A program made the position numbers and the translations under genes. The notes beneath the pieces were generated by a model, which saw nothing but the letters and a program-made list of their open reading frames with translations, made no database searches and was not told the DNA's origin. A DNA stretch of 64,000 bases from assembly GCF_015472005.1 (NCBI RefSeq), contig NZ_BMAQ01000009.1, positions 62,001 to 126,000 on the forward strand. Reading direction: 5' to 3'. Origin of the DNA: Insulibacter thermoxylanivorax. GTDB taxonomy: Bacteria; Bacillota; Bacilli; Paenibacillales; DA-C8. Of the stretch, positions 54,622-63,093 are shown piece after piece (the first letter of the stretch is position 1; each line of letters starts with the position of its first letter).

Positions 54622-55605
54622 CTATAGCAAGCCGTCTTCGCCCAGCCGCTTAGCGATCCGGTCAGCTATGATGATAAGCACAAGTCCTACCAAAGACTGG
54701 AATAATCCAATCGCGGTGGCACGGCTGAAGTTACCGCTCTCGATCCCCCAGCGGTAGACAAGTACTGGAATCGTCGTTGTGAATTCCGTGGTAGCCCGGT
54801 TCTGCAGAGACCAGATTCGTTCGAAGGAACCTTCCATGATTCTGCCGAGATTTAGAATCAACAAGGTGACGATCGTCGGCCGAATCCCTGGAAGAGTAAT
54901 ATGCCACATCTTTCTCCATCTGTTCGCACCGTCTACCGTCGCAGCCTCGTACAGCTCCGGGTTGACCCCGCTCATCGCAGCGAGATAGATGATGGTGCCC
55001 CAACCCATGCTCTGCCAGACTCCGATGGCGAGATAACTGGCGAGCCAGTGGTAATCTTCCTGTAGGAATGGTACGCGATTACCGCCTAATAACTCTATGA
55101 GATTATTGACTAGACCGTTGCCCAAACCGAGCAGCTGATAAGCCAGCGCACCGATGATAACCCAGGACAGGAAGTGCGGCAAGTACAGAAGCGTCTGATT
55201 GATCCGCTTGAAGGTTACGTGTTTGATCTCATTCAGCAGCAACGCCAAGAAGATCGGTGCAGTAAAGCTGAATATCAGGTCAAGCGAATTCAACAGCAGC
55301 GTGTTGCGCAACGCCTTGAGGAAATCCCGGTGAGAGAATACCTCCCTGAAAACCTCAAAACCTACCCACTCACTGGCCCAGAACCCTCTGGCGATCTTAT
55401 AATCCTTAAATGCAACGACAAGTCCCGTTAATGGTAAGTATTTGAATGTTAAAGCGAACGCCAACGGAAGAATGAGCAAGACATATAACTGCCAATTCTG
55501 TTTCAAATAATTGATGAGTTGCTTCCGATCCTGCTGTTTCATCTTGCGAGCTAATTCTTTGTCGGATTTGCTTGCAACATTGATCGAAGCGCTTTCAACT
55601 TTCAT
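54622..55605 (-). CDS. yteP: Carbohydrate ABC transporter permease, YteP/LplB-like
   Basis: 327-residue CUT1-type permease with six membrane segments after a ~40-residue basic N-terminus. EAA loop YEAATVDGANRWRKMWHITLP. It is the first gene of the operon. The promoter region upstream carries a cre-like site and a widely spaced inverted repeat. As usual for this class, no ATPase is encoded nearby. Confidence 0.92.
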   Translation of the reverse strand: MKVESASINVASKSDKELARKMKQQDRKQLINYLKQNWQLYVLLILPLAFALTFKYLPLTGLVVAFKDYKIARGFWASEWVGFEVFREVFSHRDFLKALRNTLLLNSLDLIFSFTAPIFLALLLNEIKHVTFKRINQTLLYLPHFLSWVIIGALAYQLLGLGNGLVNNLIELLGGNRVPFLQEDYHWLASYLAIGVWQSMGWGTIIYLAAMSGVNPELYEAATVDGANRWRKMWHITLPGIRPTIVTLLILNLGRIMEGSFERIWSLQNRATTEFTTTIPVLVYRWGIESGNFSRATAIGLFQSLVGLVLIIIADRIAKRLGEDGLL

Positions 55606-55865
55606 TGTCTCACCTCCTGCTGCAGAAGCGTTCTGATCCGTCGATCGTCAGGAAGGTGTGTTGGTCTGACGTTCTCCGAAATCGCTTTCATCATAACCCG
55701 ACGCCGCCGCAGACGTAAAGAGTAGGGTTTGATACTGGGCGTCATTTTTGATCAAAGCGCTTACATATCGCTGCTTTCACGCCGCGTTGTGATCAAAAAT
55801 GATCATGATGAGCAATATTGACCATTATAAGACCAGCATCCCCAGCAGGGATCTTAACATCCTTC
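55606..55865. promoter_or_regulatory. Control region of the yteP operon: promoter, cre-like site, spaced inverted repeat
   Basis: On the minus strand a TATAAT -10 lies at 55824-55829, with no good -35. Downstream of the inferred start are two copies of TTTTTGATCA in inverted orientation (55745-55754 and 55790-55799). A cre-like sequence (TGTAAGCGCTTTGA, 55752-55765) differs from consensus at one position and lies within the transcribed leader, where CcpA would act as a roadblock. Confidence 0.55.
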
Positions 55866-55908
55866 AAAAATAACAGGGTCTTCTGTTCAGCATAGGAACA
55901 GAAGACCC
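55866..55908 (-). terminator. Terminator after the ytdP-like gene
   Basis: GGGTCTTCTGTTC and GAACAGAAGACCC arms with a 7-nt loop; the minus strand continues ATTTTTG. Confidence 0.9.
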
Positions 55909-55931
55909 CGTCTAACATGTCGTTTGAAGGA

Positions 55932-58208
55932 TCAGATTTCATGCTGCGGTGTCAATTTTAAAGAGCGATAGTTGCTTGGCGACATCCCTTCGAATTTGCG
56001 GAAATAGCGGTTAAAACTCTGCACATTATGATAACCGACCTTCTCGGCAATCTGCGAGATCGTCAGTTCCGTATCGAGGAGGAGCTCCTTCGCTTTGTCG
56101 ATGCGCAGCTGGTTTAGGCAGTCGATCAAACTCTTGCCCGTTGTTTCGGAAACGATCTTGCGCATATAGGAGTAGCTGATGCCGATCTCCTTAGCCATAT
56201 CTTCAAAAATGATGTCCTGATGGTAATGATCCTCAAGATATTTGATGATCCGGTCGCTGTGATTGCTCTTCTGCTGATGGCTGTCCAGCTGTTTGATGAT
56301 CTGACGGTAAAATTCCCGCAGATACTCCTCGATCTCCTCGATCGTATCGAAGGAGGCCAAGGTCGAATAGACATTGCTGCGCCCCGCGAAGAGGCGGGCG
56401 ATATTGGTATTCTCCCGCAGGTGTTTGATCGTTACGCCCGCCAGCTGGTTATAGATGAACAAAATGTTGTCATAGGAGATGTATTCTACGGAGAGAATCT
56501 CCTTTCGAATCTCCTCCAGTTCCTTGTAGATGCTGTCAAGATCCCTTGAGTCGAGATAATTCAAGATCCGCCGCTCGCTGTTGGCCGGGTAGATGTACTT
56601 GTGGCTGCCTTCGGCCTCTTCCCGCCAGAAGGTGATGCAGCCGCCGCCCTTAATCATGCGCAGTTTGATCAGCTCCATCGCTTCCGCGAGCAGGTCCGGG
56701 ATCGTGCTGCAGTTCTCCGTATAGTCGCTGATGCTGATCGTTACCGTATGCGCAAACAACTCCTGCCCCTTATCCCTGATCCTCAGGAATAACGCTTCGA
56801 GGGTATCGTGGATGGATTCCTCGCTCAGTCGTTCCCCGTTCATCACGAAGGCAAAATAGCCGTCCCCCATATAGACGACTTGCAGGCGCATGTCATCGGG
56901 AAACTGTTCATGGCACCACTGCATGAACAGGTAGCGATTGTAGCTGCGCGTCTCCCGGTTGTTCTTCTTCACATAGTCCCGATAGCGGTCGATGGAAAGC
57001 ACCGCCAAACGGAAGATCGTCTCCGGGAAGATCTCCGAAATCGACTCCGCTGGTTCCCCTCGCAGTAATCGCTGTACGGCGAGATTGCGCGCATCCTGCT
57101 CACGTTTCTCCAGAAGCTTCTGAAGCGCTGCCTCTTCTTCCTGCATGCGTTTGAAAGCATCGTCCAAGAAGGCGAGCTCATTCCGCTTCTGCAAGGCTTC
57201 GAGTTTCGGATTGGAGCGCACCGCCTGCACCAGCCGGCGCACGGGAGTCGACAGCCATCTCGCCAGCAAGACGGTGGCGATGGCCGCGATGATCAACGTG
57301 ATGATCATCATCATCGTCAGATTGCGCTCGATCTGATTCGTCTTGGTCATCAGATCATCCATCGAGAAGAGTTTAACGAATATCCACTCCTTGTGCGGCG
57401 TGGAGGTCCAGGTGACGAGCATGCGCTCCCCGTCCAATTCTTCGAACAGATAGCCTTCAAGCTGCGAGCCGGTCATGATCCGCTGCACCAAGGGCCAGTC
57501 CGATGCATCTGCCAGCAGCAGACTCTTGTCATTATGCGAGACGACTTGACCATCGGCATTCAACAGAAAATATTGCTGTTCGGCTGGATTGGAAGACCTC
57601 AGGTAATCGCTGATCTGGCTTTCAAGCAGATTGACGACGATCGCCCCGTTGGTCGTGGTGGTTAATTTGCTCAGCGGCAGAGCATAGGTCAGCACCGTCA
57701 CACCGCTGTTCAATTCCCGCGGATACCAGATCCCGACGATACCCTGACTTGCTTCGAACTGCTCATCCAGCCAATCGATGGGTTCGTAGGAGGATAATCT
57801 CGTAATTCCCTTATCCGTAGAGATCACATAATCCGAGCCGAATTGATAGAAAAAGGCGGAATAGACCCCGTCCACACGGTGGTTGAGATTCACCAGCTCC
57901 TTCAACAGGGACAACCCGTAATTGACATTGTTGTAGTTGGCATTGATATCATCATAGGTTTCCATGAATCGGATCTGATTGAATATCGTAGATGAAGACA
58001 GCCTCACCGCATCACTGGCGAGGTTCGCGATCGAATTCTCGAAGAGATGGCGATTTGCGATCAGTCCGGCTAAGGAAGTCTCCGCGATCATCTCCTCGGA
58101 ATTCGCCAAGAACTTGGATCCGCTGTAGGAAGTCAGAACCGTCGTCGGTATCACCATGACGCAGAACATGATGATGACCAGTTGCAGCATCATCGGGATC
58201 CGTCTCAT
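55932..58208 (-). CDS. ytdP: Membrane-bound AraC-type regulator, YtdP/YesS-like
   Basis: 758-residue one-component regulator: membrane helix at about 8-27, an extracytoplasmic Cache-like sensing region to about 295, a second helix (MMMIITLIIAAIATVLLARWL), a HAMP-like and coiled-coil linker, a middle region of unknown type and two C-terminal AraC helix-turn-helix motifs (IIFEDMAKEIGISYSYMRKI and ISQIAEKVGYHNVQSFNRYF). It probably senses a sugar outside and activates the yteP operon. The ATG at 58208 has GAGGAGGGGG before it and is preferred over 58223. Confidence 0.92.
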   Translation of the reverse strand: MRRIPMMLQLVIIMFCVMVIPTTVLTSYSGSKFLANSEEMIAETSLAGLIANRHLFENSIANLASDAVRLSSSTIFNQIRFMETYDDINANYNNVNYGLSLLKELVNLNHRVDGVYSAFFYQFGSDYVISTDKGITRLSSYEPIDWLDEQFEASQGIVGIWYPRELNSGVTVLTYALPLSKLTTTTNGAIVVNLLESQISDYLRSSNPAEQQYFLLNADGQVVSHNDKSLLLADASDWPLVQRIMTGSQLEGYLFEELDGERMLVTWTSTPHKEWIFVKLFSMDDLMTKTNQIERNLTMMMIITLIIAAIATVLLARWLSTPVRRLVQAVRSNPKLEALQKRNELAFLDDAFKRMQEEEAALQKLLEKREQDARNLAVQRLLRGEPAESISEIFPETIFRLAVLSIDRYRDYVKKNNRETRSYNRYLFMQWCHEQFPDDMRLQVVYMGDGYFAFVMNGERLSEESIHDTLEALFLRIRDKGQELFAHTVTISISDYTENCSTIPDLLAEAMELIKLRMIKGGGCITFWREEAEGSHKYIYPANSERRILNYLDSRDLDSIYKELEEIRKEILSVEYISYDNILFIYNQLAGVTIKHLRENTNIARLFAGRSNVYSTLASFDTIEEIEEYLREFYRQIIKQLDSHQQKSNHSDRIIKYLEDHYHQDIIFEDMAKEIGISYSYMRKIVSETTGKSLIDCLNQLRIDKAKELLLDTELTISQIAEKVGYHNVQSFNRYFRKFEGMSPSNYRSLKLTPQHEI

Positions 58209-58276
58209 AAGCCCCCTCCTCATCCCTATAAACCGAACACCCGCACACTCACCTGTCCGACTCCAACTCCGGTTCC

Positions 58277-58801
58277 CTACAGCTTCCCGCTCAGCTCCAT
58301 CAAAGAGCGGATCATATGCTCCGCGAGATTCGGGATATCCTCGATCTGTCCCTCGCCGATCCGGCGGTTGAAACGAACATCTGCGGAGACGGAATAATAG
58401 TCGGGCTTCTCAGAGGCTGTATCGTATGGATACAGGATGACCTGGCGGATAGGAAGCTCCGGCAGCCAGATATTAATCAGGATCACCTCAGCTTCCTTGC
58501 ATCGCTTAAGGTCCCGCACCTTATAACGGAAACGAATGACCAGCGAACACAGCTCCGACGGGTCTCCCTCCTCCAAGATCTCCGCCGCCAGATCTGCAAC
58601 AGAGGAGTACAGCCGCACCTCAGCCGTCGGCTCCTCGTGGCCGGCAAGTGCGAACTGCAAAGTGAACTGCCTGGACATCACCGCCATATCCAGGATATCC
58701 TCGCGATTGGTGATCGTGATGACAGCTTCTTGGTTGTCAAGATCATAAAGGTAATTTTCAAAAGCAACCTTCAAATTCTCATAAACCGTTGGGTGGAACA
58801 T
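58277..58801 (-). CDS. Protein of unknown function
   Basis: 174-residue soluble protein that I do not recognise. It begins MFHPTVYENLKVAFENYLYD, is rich in acidic residues, has no signal peptide, and seems to alternate strands and helices. Good AAAGGGAG before the ATG and sensible codon use support a real gene. It stands 68 bp upstream of the ytdP-like gene on the same strand, so it may be co-transcribed, but nothing in it suggests sugar metabolism. Confidence 0.7.
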   Translation of the reverse strand: MFHPTVYENLKVAFENYLYDLDNQEAVITITNREDILDMAVMSRQFTLQFALAGHEEPTAEVRLYSSVADLAAEILEEGDPSELCSLVIRFRYKVRDLKRCKEAEVILINIWLPELPIRQVILYPYDTASEKPDYYSVSADVRFNRRIGEGQIEDIPNLAEHMIRSLMELSGKL

Positions 58802-59059
58802 CTTCTACTCCCTTTTCTGCTCCCCGGCATGTGGTGACTACGCCATACGATAGGACACTTGGAACGTGCAGGATTCTTGTACAACAACTCCCCCACTGCG
58901 ATCAAAGCCCCTTCATTCGCATCTGTTACCTTCATTATATCATGAGAGTATCGCAAGAAATGATAAGAAAGCCGAGAAAAACCGCAATTCATATACATAA
59001 CTTGATGTTACAATGGACGTAAAGAGATCATGAAGTTGAGTAAAGGAGGATCACCGCGG
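58802..59059. other. Divergent intergenic region
   Basis: It contains the upstream region of the unknown gene (minus strand) and, on the plus strand, an extended -10 (TGTTACAAT near 59003) that would serve the small frame at 59060. Nothing else is seen. Confidence 0.35.
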
Positions 59060-59362
59060 ATGAATGCTTCATCTCACGCGGCGCCTTCATCCTTATGTAC
59101 ACAGGATGAATTAGATAAAAAGTTGGACTCCGTAATTAACGGAGTCCAATTAAGACGATTTTATATTACTGCGGTCTGCAGGACAAGGGAGCAGACCAGC
59201 TTCCTGATCAGATCAGTGTCGTCTGCTTCCCTTATCGATTATCGACTTTCTCCGGATACAGATCATGGTTCATCAAGCGGTATTCCGCCATCTGCGCATA
59301 CTTCGTGCCGGGGCGTCCATAGTTGCAGTACGGATCGATCGAAATGCCGCCGCGCGGCGTGA
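59060..59362 (+). other. Possible small gene partly antisense to queF
   Basis: A 100-codon frame begins with ATG after a strong AAAGGAGG and an extended -10 promoter-like sequence. However, it reads through the queF terminator hairpin and 130 bp antisense into the queF coding end, and its sequence resembles no protein I know. Either only a short peptide is made, or the start signals are what remains of a lost gene. Confidence 0.25.
59119..59149 (-). terminator. Terminator after queF
   Basis: TTGGACTCCGT and ACGGAGTCCAA arms with a 5-nt loop; TTTTT follows on the minus strand. Confidence 0.88.
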
Positions 59363-59747
59363 ACTTGCCCCACACCTCGATATACTTCGGGTCCATTACC
59401 CGAATCAAATCGTTCATGATGATGTTCACGCAATCCTCATGGAAATCCCCGTGATTGCGGAAACTGAATAAGTACAGCTTCAGCGACTTGCTCTCGACCA
59501 TCTTCACATCCGGAATATACGAGATGTAGATCGTCGCAAAATCCGGCTGCCCCGTAATCGGGCACAGGCTCGTGAACTCCGGACAGTTGAACTTCACGAA
59601 GTAATCACGTCCTGGATGCTTGTTTTCAAATGTTTCTAACAATTCTGGCGAATAATCGTAGACATACTTGGTCTTCTTGTTGCCGAGCAGCGAGATGTCC
59701 TTCAGTTCTTCCGCCGATCGGCCGGCTTTCCGAGGCTGTTCACTCAT
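59232..59747 (-). CDS. queF: NADPH-dependent 7-cyano-7-deazaguanine reductase QueF
   Basis: 171-residue T-fold enzyme that reduces preQ0 to preQ1 in queuosine synthesis. The catalytic cysteine is Cys62 in [13 protein letters not shown], with the nearby Asp69. The QueF motif ESKSLKLY binds NADPH, and [10 protein letters not shown] follows. It is the short, unimodular form usual in Bacillus. It stands alone; queCDE are not in the window and I see no preQ1 riboswitch upstream. Confidence 0.97.
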   Translation of the reverse strand: MSEQPRKAGRSAEELKDISLLGNKKTKYVYDYSPELLETFENKHPGRDYFVKFNCPEFTSLCPITGQPDFATIYISYIPDVKMVESKSLKLYLFSFRNHGDFHEDCVNIIMNDLIRVMDPKYIEVWGKFTPRGGISIDPYCNYGRPGTKYAQMAEYRLMNHDLYPEKVDNR

Positions 59748-59978
59748 CTTTTGGATCCCTTCCTCATCTATATTCCTCTTCGATAATCATGTACATACCT
59801 TATCATATGTTCACGTATTTTTCACTAACCTGCAGTACAGTTGCGATGCACATAGAACGGCATGGCAGCTGGTCTGCAAGATAACTGGAATATAACAAGG
59901 AAAGAAACCGGGAATGAACACCATCCGGCCGTCAAGCCGGCCTGCGATTCTCAAGTGATTCTTATGCGATTGAGCCAA

Positions 59979-61253
59979 TCAGTCCTTCGATTCTCCCGCG
60001 GTTTCCGCCCCGTAAGCCTGGACCAACTCTCCGCGCCTGTACCGATTCGGCGAGATGCCCACCGTCTTCTTGAATACCGTGCTAAAATAATGCTGCGTCT
60101 CGTAGCCAAGCTGCTCAGCGATCTCCATGATCGTCAGATCGGTGGTATTGAGCAGCTCTACTGCCCGCTTCATGCGGAGCTCTGTTACCAGCTGGCTGAA
60201 CGTGACCCCGAGCTCCTGCTTTAACATGCGGCTCAGATACACGGGATTGACATTGAGTTCTTCAGCAATCTGCTCCAGCGTTAATCCGCGTTCGGTATAG
60301 CCTTCGCTGATCCGCAGCCTTGCCCGCTGCACCACCGGCGATAGGGAGGCGCGGCGGTACACCGCCTGCCGCGCTTCTCGATAGGTCTGGGGAATGTCCG
60401 ACAATCGGCCCGCGAGAGGTTTGAAGACGTGCGAGACCGACAGTTTCAGATACCGCATGATCGACTCAGCGATCTTCGACAGCAGTTCCTCCGAACAAGA
60501 TCCCCAGATCATCACGGCGATGAGACCCCCGCCGTCGCGGAACAGCACATGCTGCCGGTCCTCCAGCCATTCCTTCACGATGTTCTCCACGGCGAAGGCA
60601 TACAGCTGACGGTCCCTCTCCCGGATCAGCGTCCGTTCCACCGCAGGATCCGACCAGCGGATCACTCCCAGCCAATCGGGACAGGCCGGCGGCAGCTGCA
60701 GGAATTCCAACTGCTCCAACACCTCGCCGTCGCTCATCCTGCCTTCGATCCACTCCAGACAGAACCGCTCCCGCAAGAGCGGATAGCTGCGTTCGATCTG
60801 CCGTGAGGCCATCAGCAGATGTTCCCGCTCCCGCCGGTCATTCTCCAAGCTCATCTTAACGTCATGAAGCACTTTCTGCAGCTGCTCCGGATTCGCCGGC
60901 TTCAATAGATATTCATCAACATTCAGACGAATGGCCTCCTGCGCATACTGGAATTCATCATGCCCGGTAATGATGATCAGCCTGCAGGACGGCAGCTGCT
61001 TCCGCACATGCTTCATCAAGGTGATACCGTCCATGATCGGCATATTCAGATCCACAAGCATCACATCGACCTGATGCTGCAGCGCCAATTCCAGCGCTTC
61101 CTCCCCGTCTTCTGCTTCCGCGGCGACTTCCATCCCGAGGGCATGCCAATCCACCGCCGAGCGAATCCCCTCGCGGATGATCGGCTCATCATCCGCGATC
61201 AGCACCTTCCAACGCGCTTCCAAGCGTTCTTTCTCCATGAGATCCCGCGTCAT
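59979..61253 (-). CDS. AraC-type response regulator, YesN-like
   Basis: 424-residue response regulator. Receiver domain (about 15-135) with phosphorylatable Asp in VDVMLVDLNMPIMDG, a middle region and a C-terminal AraC domain (LTLEQIAEELNVNPVYLSRML and IMEIAEQLGYETQHYFSTVF). A GTG lies at 61262, but the ATG at 61253 follows GGAGGTGG at good distance. It overlaps the kinase gene by 65 bp, an unusually long overlap. It is the output of the sensing module that continues off the right edge. Confidence 0.92.
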   Translation of the reverse strand: MTRDLMEKERLEARWKVLIADDEPIIREGIRSAVDWHALGMEVAAEAEDGEEALELALQHQVDVMLVDLNMPIMDGITLMKHVRKQLPSCRLIIITGHDEFQYAQEAIRLNVDEYLLKPANPEQLQKVLHDVKMSLENDRREREHLLMASRQIERSYPLLRERFCLEWIEGRMSDGEVLEQLEFLQLPPACPDWLGVIRWSDPAVERTLIRERDRQLYAFAVENIVKEWLEDRQHVLFRDGGGLIAVMIWGSCSEELLSKIAESIMRYLKLSVSHVFKPLAGRLSDIPQTYREARQAVYRRASLSPVVQRARLRISEGYTERGLTLEQIAEELNVNPVYLSRMLKQELGVTFSQLVTELRMKRAVELLNTTDLTIMEIAEQLGYETQHYFSTVFKKTVGISPNRYRRGELVQAYGAETAGESKD

Positions 61254-63060
61254 GCGCACCACCTCCGCGTCTGCCGTGATCGACTATGGGATGCATGATC
61301 GTCACAACCGTCCCTCTTCCCGGCTCACTCTCGATTCTGACGCCGTAACGGTCACCGAAGGAGAGCTTCAGCCTCGCCTGCACATTCACGATGCCATAAC
61401 CGGAACTTCCCGCAGAGCTTCCCGGCTGATGTTCCGTGCTTCGCTCGAGCAGATCCCTAAGCTCTGCCAGCTTCTCCGCGGGGATCCCGATGCCGTCATC
61501 CTCCACCGTCAGCAGCAGCACCTGCTCTTCGACGGCCGTTCGGATCCGGATATTCCCCGGACCCCGCCGCTGTTTCAATCCATGGTAGATGGCATTCTCC
61601 ACGATGGGCTGCAGCAGGACCTTCAGCACCTCAAGGTGCGCGGTATCCGGAGCGGCCTCGATCGTGTAATTCAACTTGTCGCGGTACCTCGTCTTCTGGA
61701 TCTTCAGATAGCTGCGGATATGCTCGATCTCATCCAGCAGAGGGATCATCTCCTGCCCCTTGCTCAAGCCGATGCGGAACAACCTGGACAGAGACTCCAC
61801 AACCTCAGCCACATCATCTGCTCCTTTGCTTCTCGCCAGCCAATGGATCGTATCTAAGGTATTGTACAGAAAATGCGGCTTGATATGAGCCTGCAAACTC
61901 TTCAGTTCCGCTTCCCGCTTCTGCCTCTCCTGCAGTTCCGTCAACTCCAGCAGCTTGCGCAGCTGCACCAGCATCTTGTTGAAACTCATGCCGAGCTTGC
62001 CCAGTTCATCCTGCCGGCGGCTCGTATGGCGCACCGTCAGATCCCCTTCCTCAGCTTTCTGCATAAAGGATTGCAGCTGTTGGATCGGCCGCGAGATGGA
62101 GTGTGAGACGTAGAGAGAAGCGGTGATACCCATCATGCAGATCAAGAACACGAAGCTGACTACGTAGAACTGAATCTGCCGTACTGCTGCCGCGGATTCA
62201 TGGGTCGGGAAGACCCCCACCGTCGTCCAGTTGGTAAAAGAAGACGTGAGATAGATCAGCTGCAGGGACCTGCCGTTCACTTCCTTGGACAGGGTCCCCG
62301 ATGACTGATCTCCCAGCCATTCTATGGGGATCCGCTCGATGATCGGATTCGTGGGCGCATAGATATTGTCCCCGTCCTGATCCACTACCATCAGGTAACC
62401 GGTCTTGCCGAGGCGGACATCCTTCGCCGTCTCTGCGATCACCCGCAGTTTCAGATCGACGAGTACAACGCCCTGCACTTGCTGGGTGTCCGGCTCCAAG
62501 ATAGCGCGAACGACGGAGACCACCTCATCGGGTTTGTAATTCGTATGCGTCGTCACATTACGTGCGCCGGGATGACCGACAATGGTGAAGATCCCTCGGC
62601 TCTCCACTGCCTGCTTGTACCATGTTTCTTCAGTAAGCGGTGCATCGATGCGAGCATACATATCGTTGCTCAAATAGCGCCCCTGCCGGTCCGCTACCAG
62701 GATTCCGGCGACTTCGGGATATAACGTGGTGAACCCTTGCAAGAAACGTGAAACCGTATACAACTCTTCCGAGTTCAGCGGTTCTTCATCCTCGGCCAGA
62801 AACTTCCGAACCAGCGGATCGAAGGAGATAAAATACGTCAGATTCTGCATATTGCTTACGACATGTTCAAGGGTACTGTTTACTTTACCGATGATCTGCA
62901 GCGTATGTTCATTCACCTGCTCCTCGATGATGCGCGTCACCGTATAGCTGACCAGCACTCCCAGCAGCAGAGAAGGGATGATCGCGATCAGCATGAAGTT
63001 CAGGATCAGCTTGTAGCGGATCGGCAGATTATTCATCTCCCATGACCAAGCGCCCCTCAT
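61189..63060 (-). CDS. Sensor histidine kinase, YesM-like
   Basis: 623-residue membrane kinase: helix at about 18-40, extracytoplasmic Cache-type domain to about 290, second helix (FYVVSFVFLICMMGITASLYV), HAMP, then LQAHIKPHFLYNTLDTIHW with the phospho-acceptor histidine and HATPase_c (IVENAIYHGLK, GYGIVNVQARL). It lies 33 bp after a sugar-binding protein gene and overlaps its response regulator. An ATG at 63036 is an alternative start. Confidence 0.92.
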   Translation of the reverse strand: MRGAWSWEMNNLPIRYKLILNFMLIAIIPSLLLGVLVSYTVTRIIEEQVNEHTLQIIGKVNSTLEHVVSNMQNLTYFISFDPLVRKFLAEDEEPLNSEELYTVSRFLQGFTTLYPEVAGILVADRQGRYLSNDMYARIDAPLTEETWYKQAVESRGIFTIVGHPGARNVTTHTNYKPDEVVSVVRAILEPDTQQVQGVVLVDLKLRVIAETAKDVRLGKTGYLMVVDQDGDNIYAPTNPIIERIPIEWLGDQSSGTLSKEVNGRSLQLIYLTSSFTNWTTVGVFPTHESAAAVRQIQFYVVSFVFLICMMGITASLYVSHSISRPIQQLQSFMQKAEEGDLTVRHTSRRQDELGKLGMSFNKMLVQLRKLLELTELQERQKREAELKSLQAHIKPHFLYNTLDTIHWLARSKGADDVAEVVESLSRLFRIGLSKGQEMIPLLDEIEHIRSYLKIQKTRYRDKLNYTIEAAPDTAHLEVLKVLLQPIVENAIYHGLKQRRGPGNIRIRTAVEEQVLLLTVEDDGIGIPAEKLAELRDLLERSTEHQPGSSAGSSGYGIVNVQARLKLSFGDRYGVRIESEPGRGTVVTIMHPIVDHGRRGGGAHDAGSHGERTLGSALEGADRG

Positions 63061-63093
63061 CGCACCTCACCGCCGTCCCGCACGCCTTGAGGT

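Noticed and set aside
59748-59840. preQ1 riboswitch upstream of queF
   Set aside because: The conserved preQ1 aptamer core is not present in the leader.
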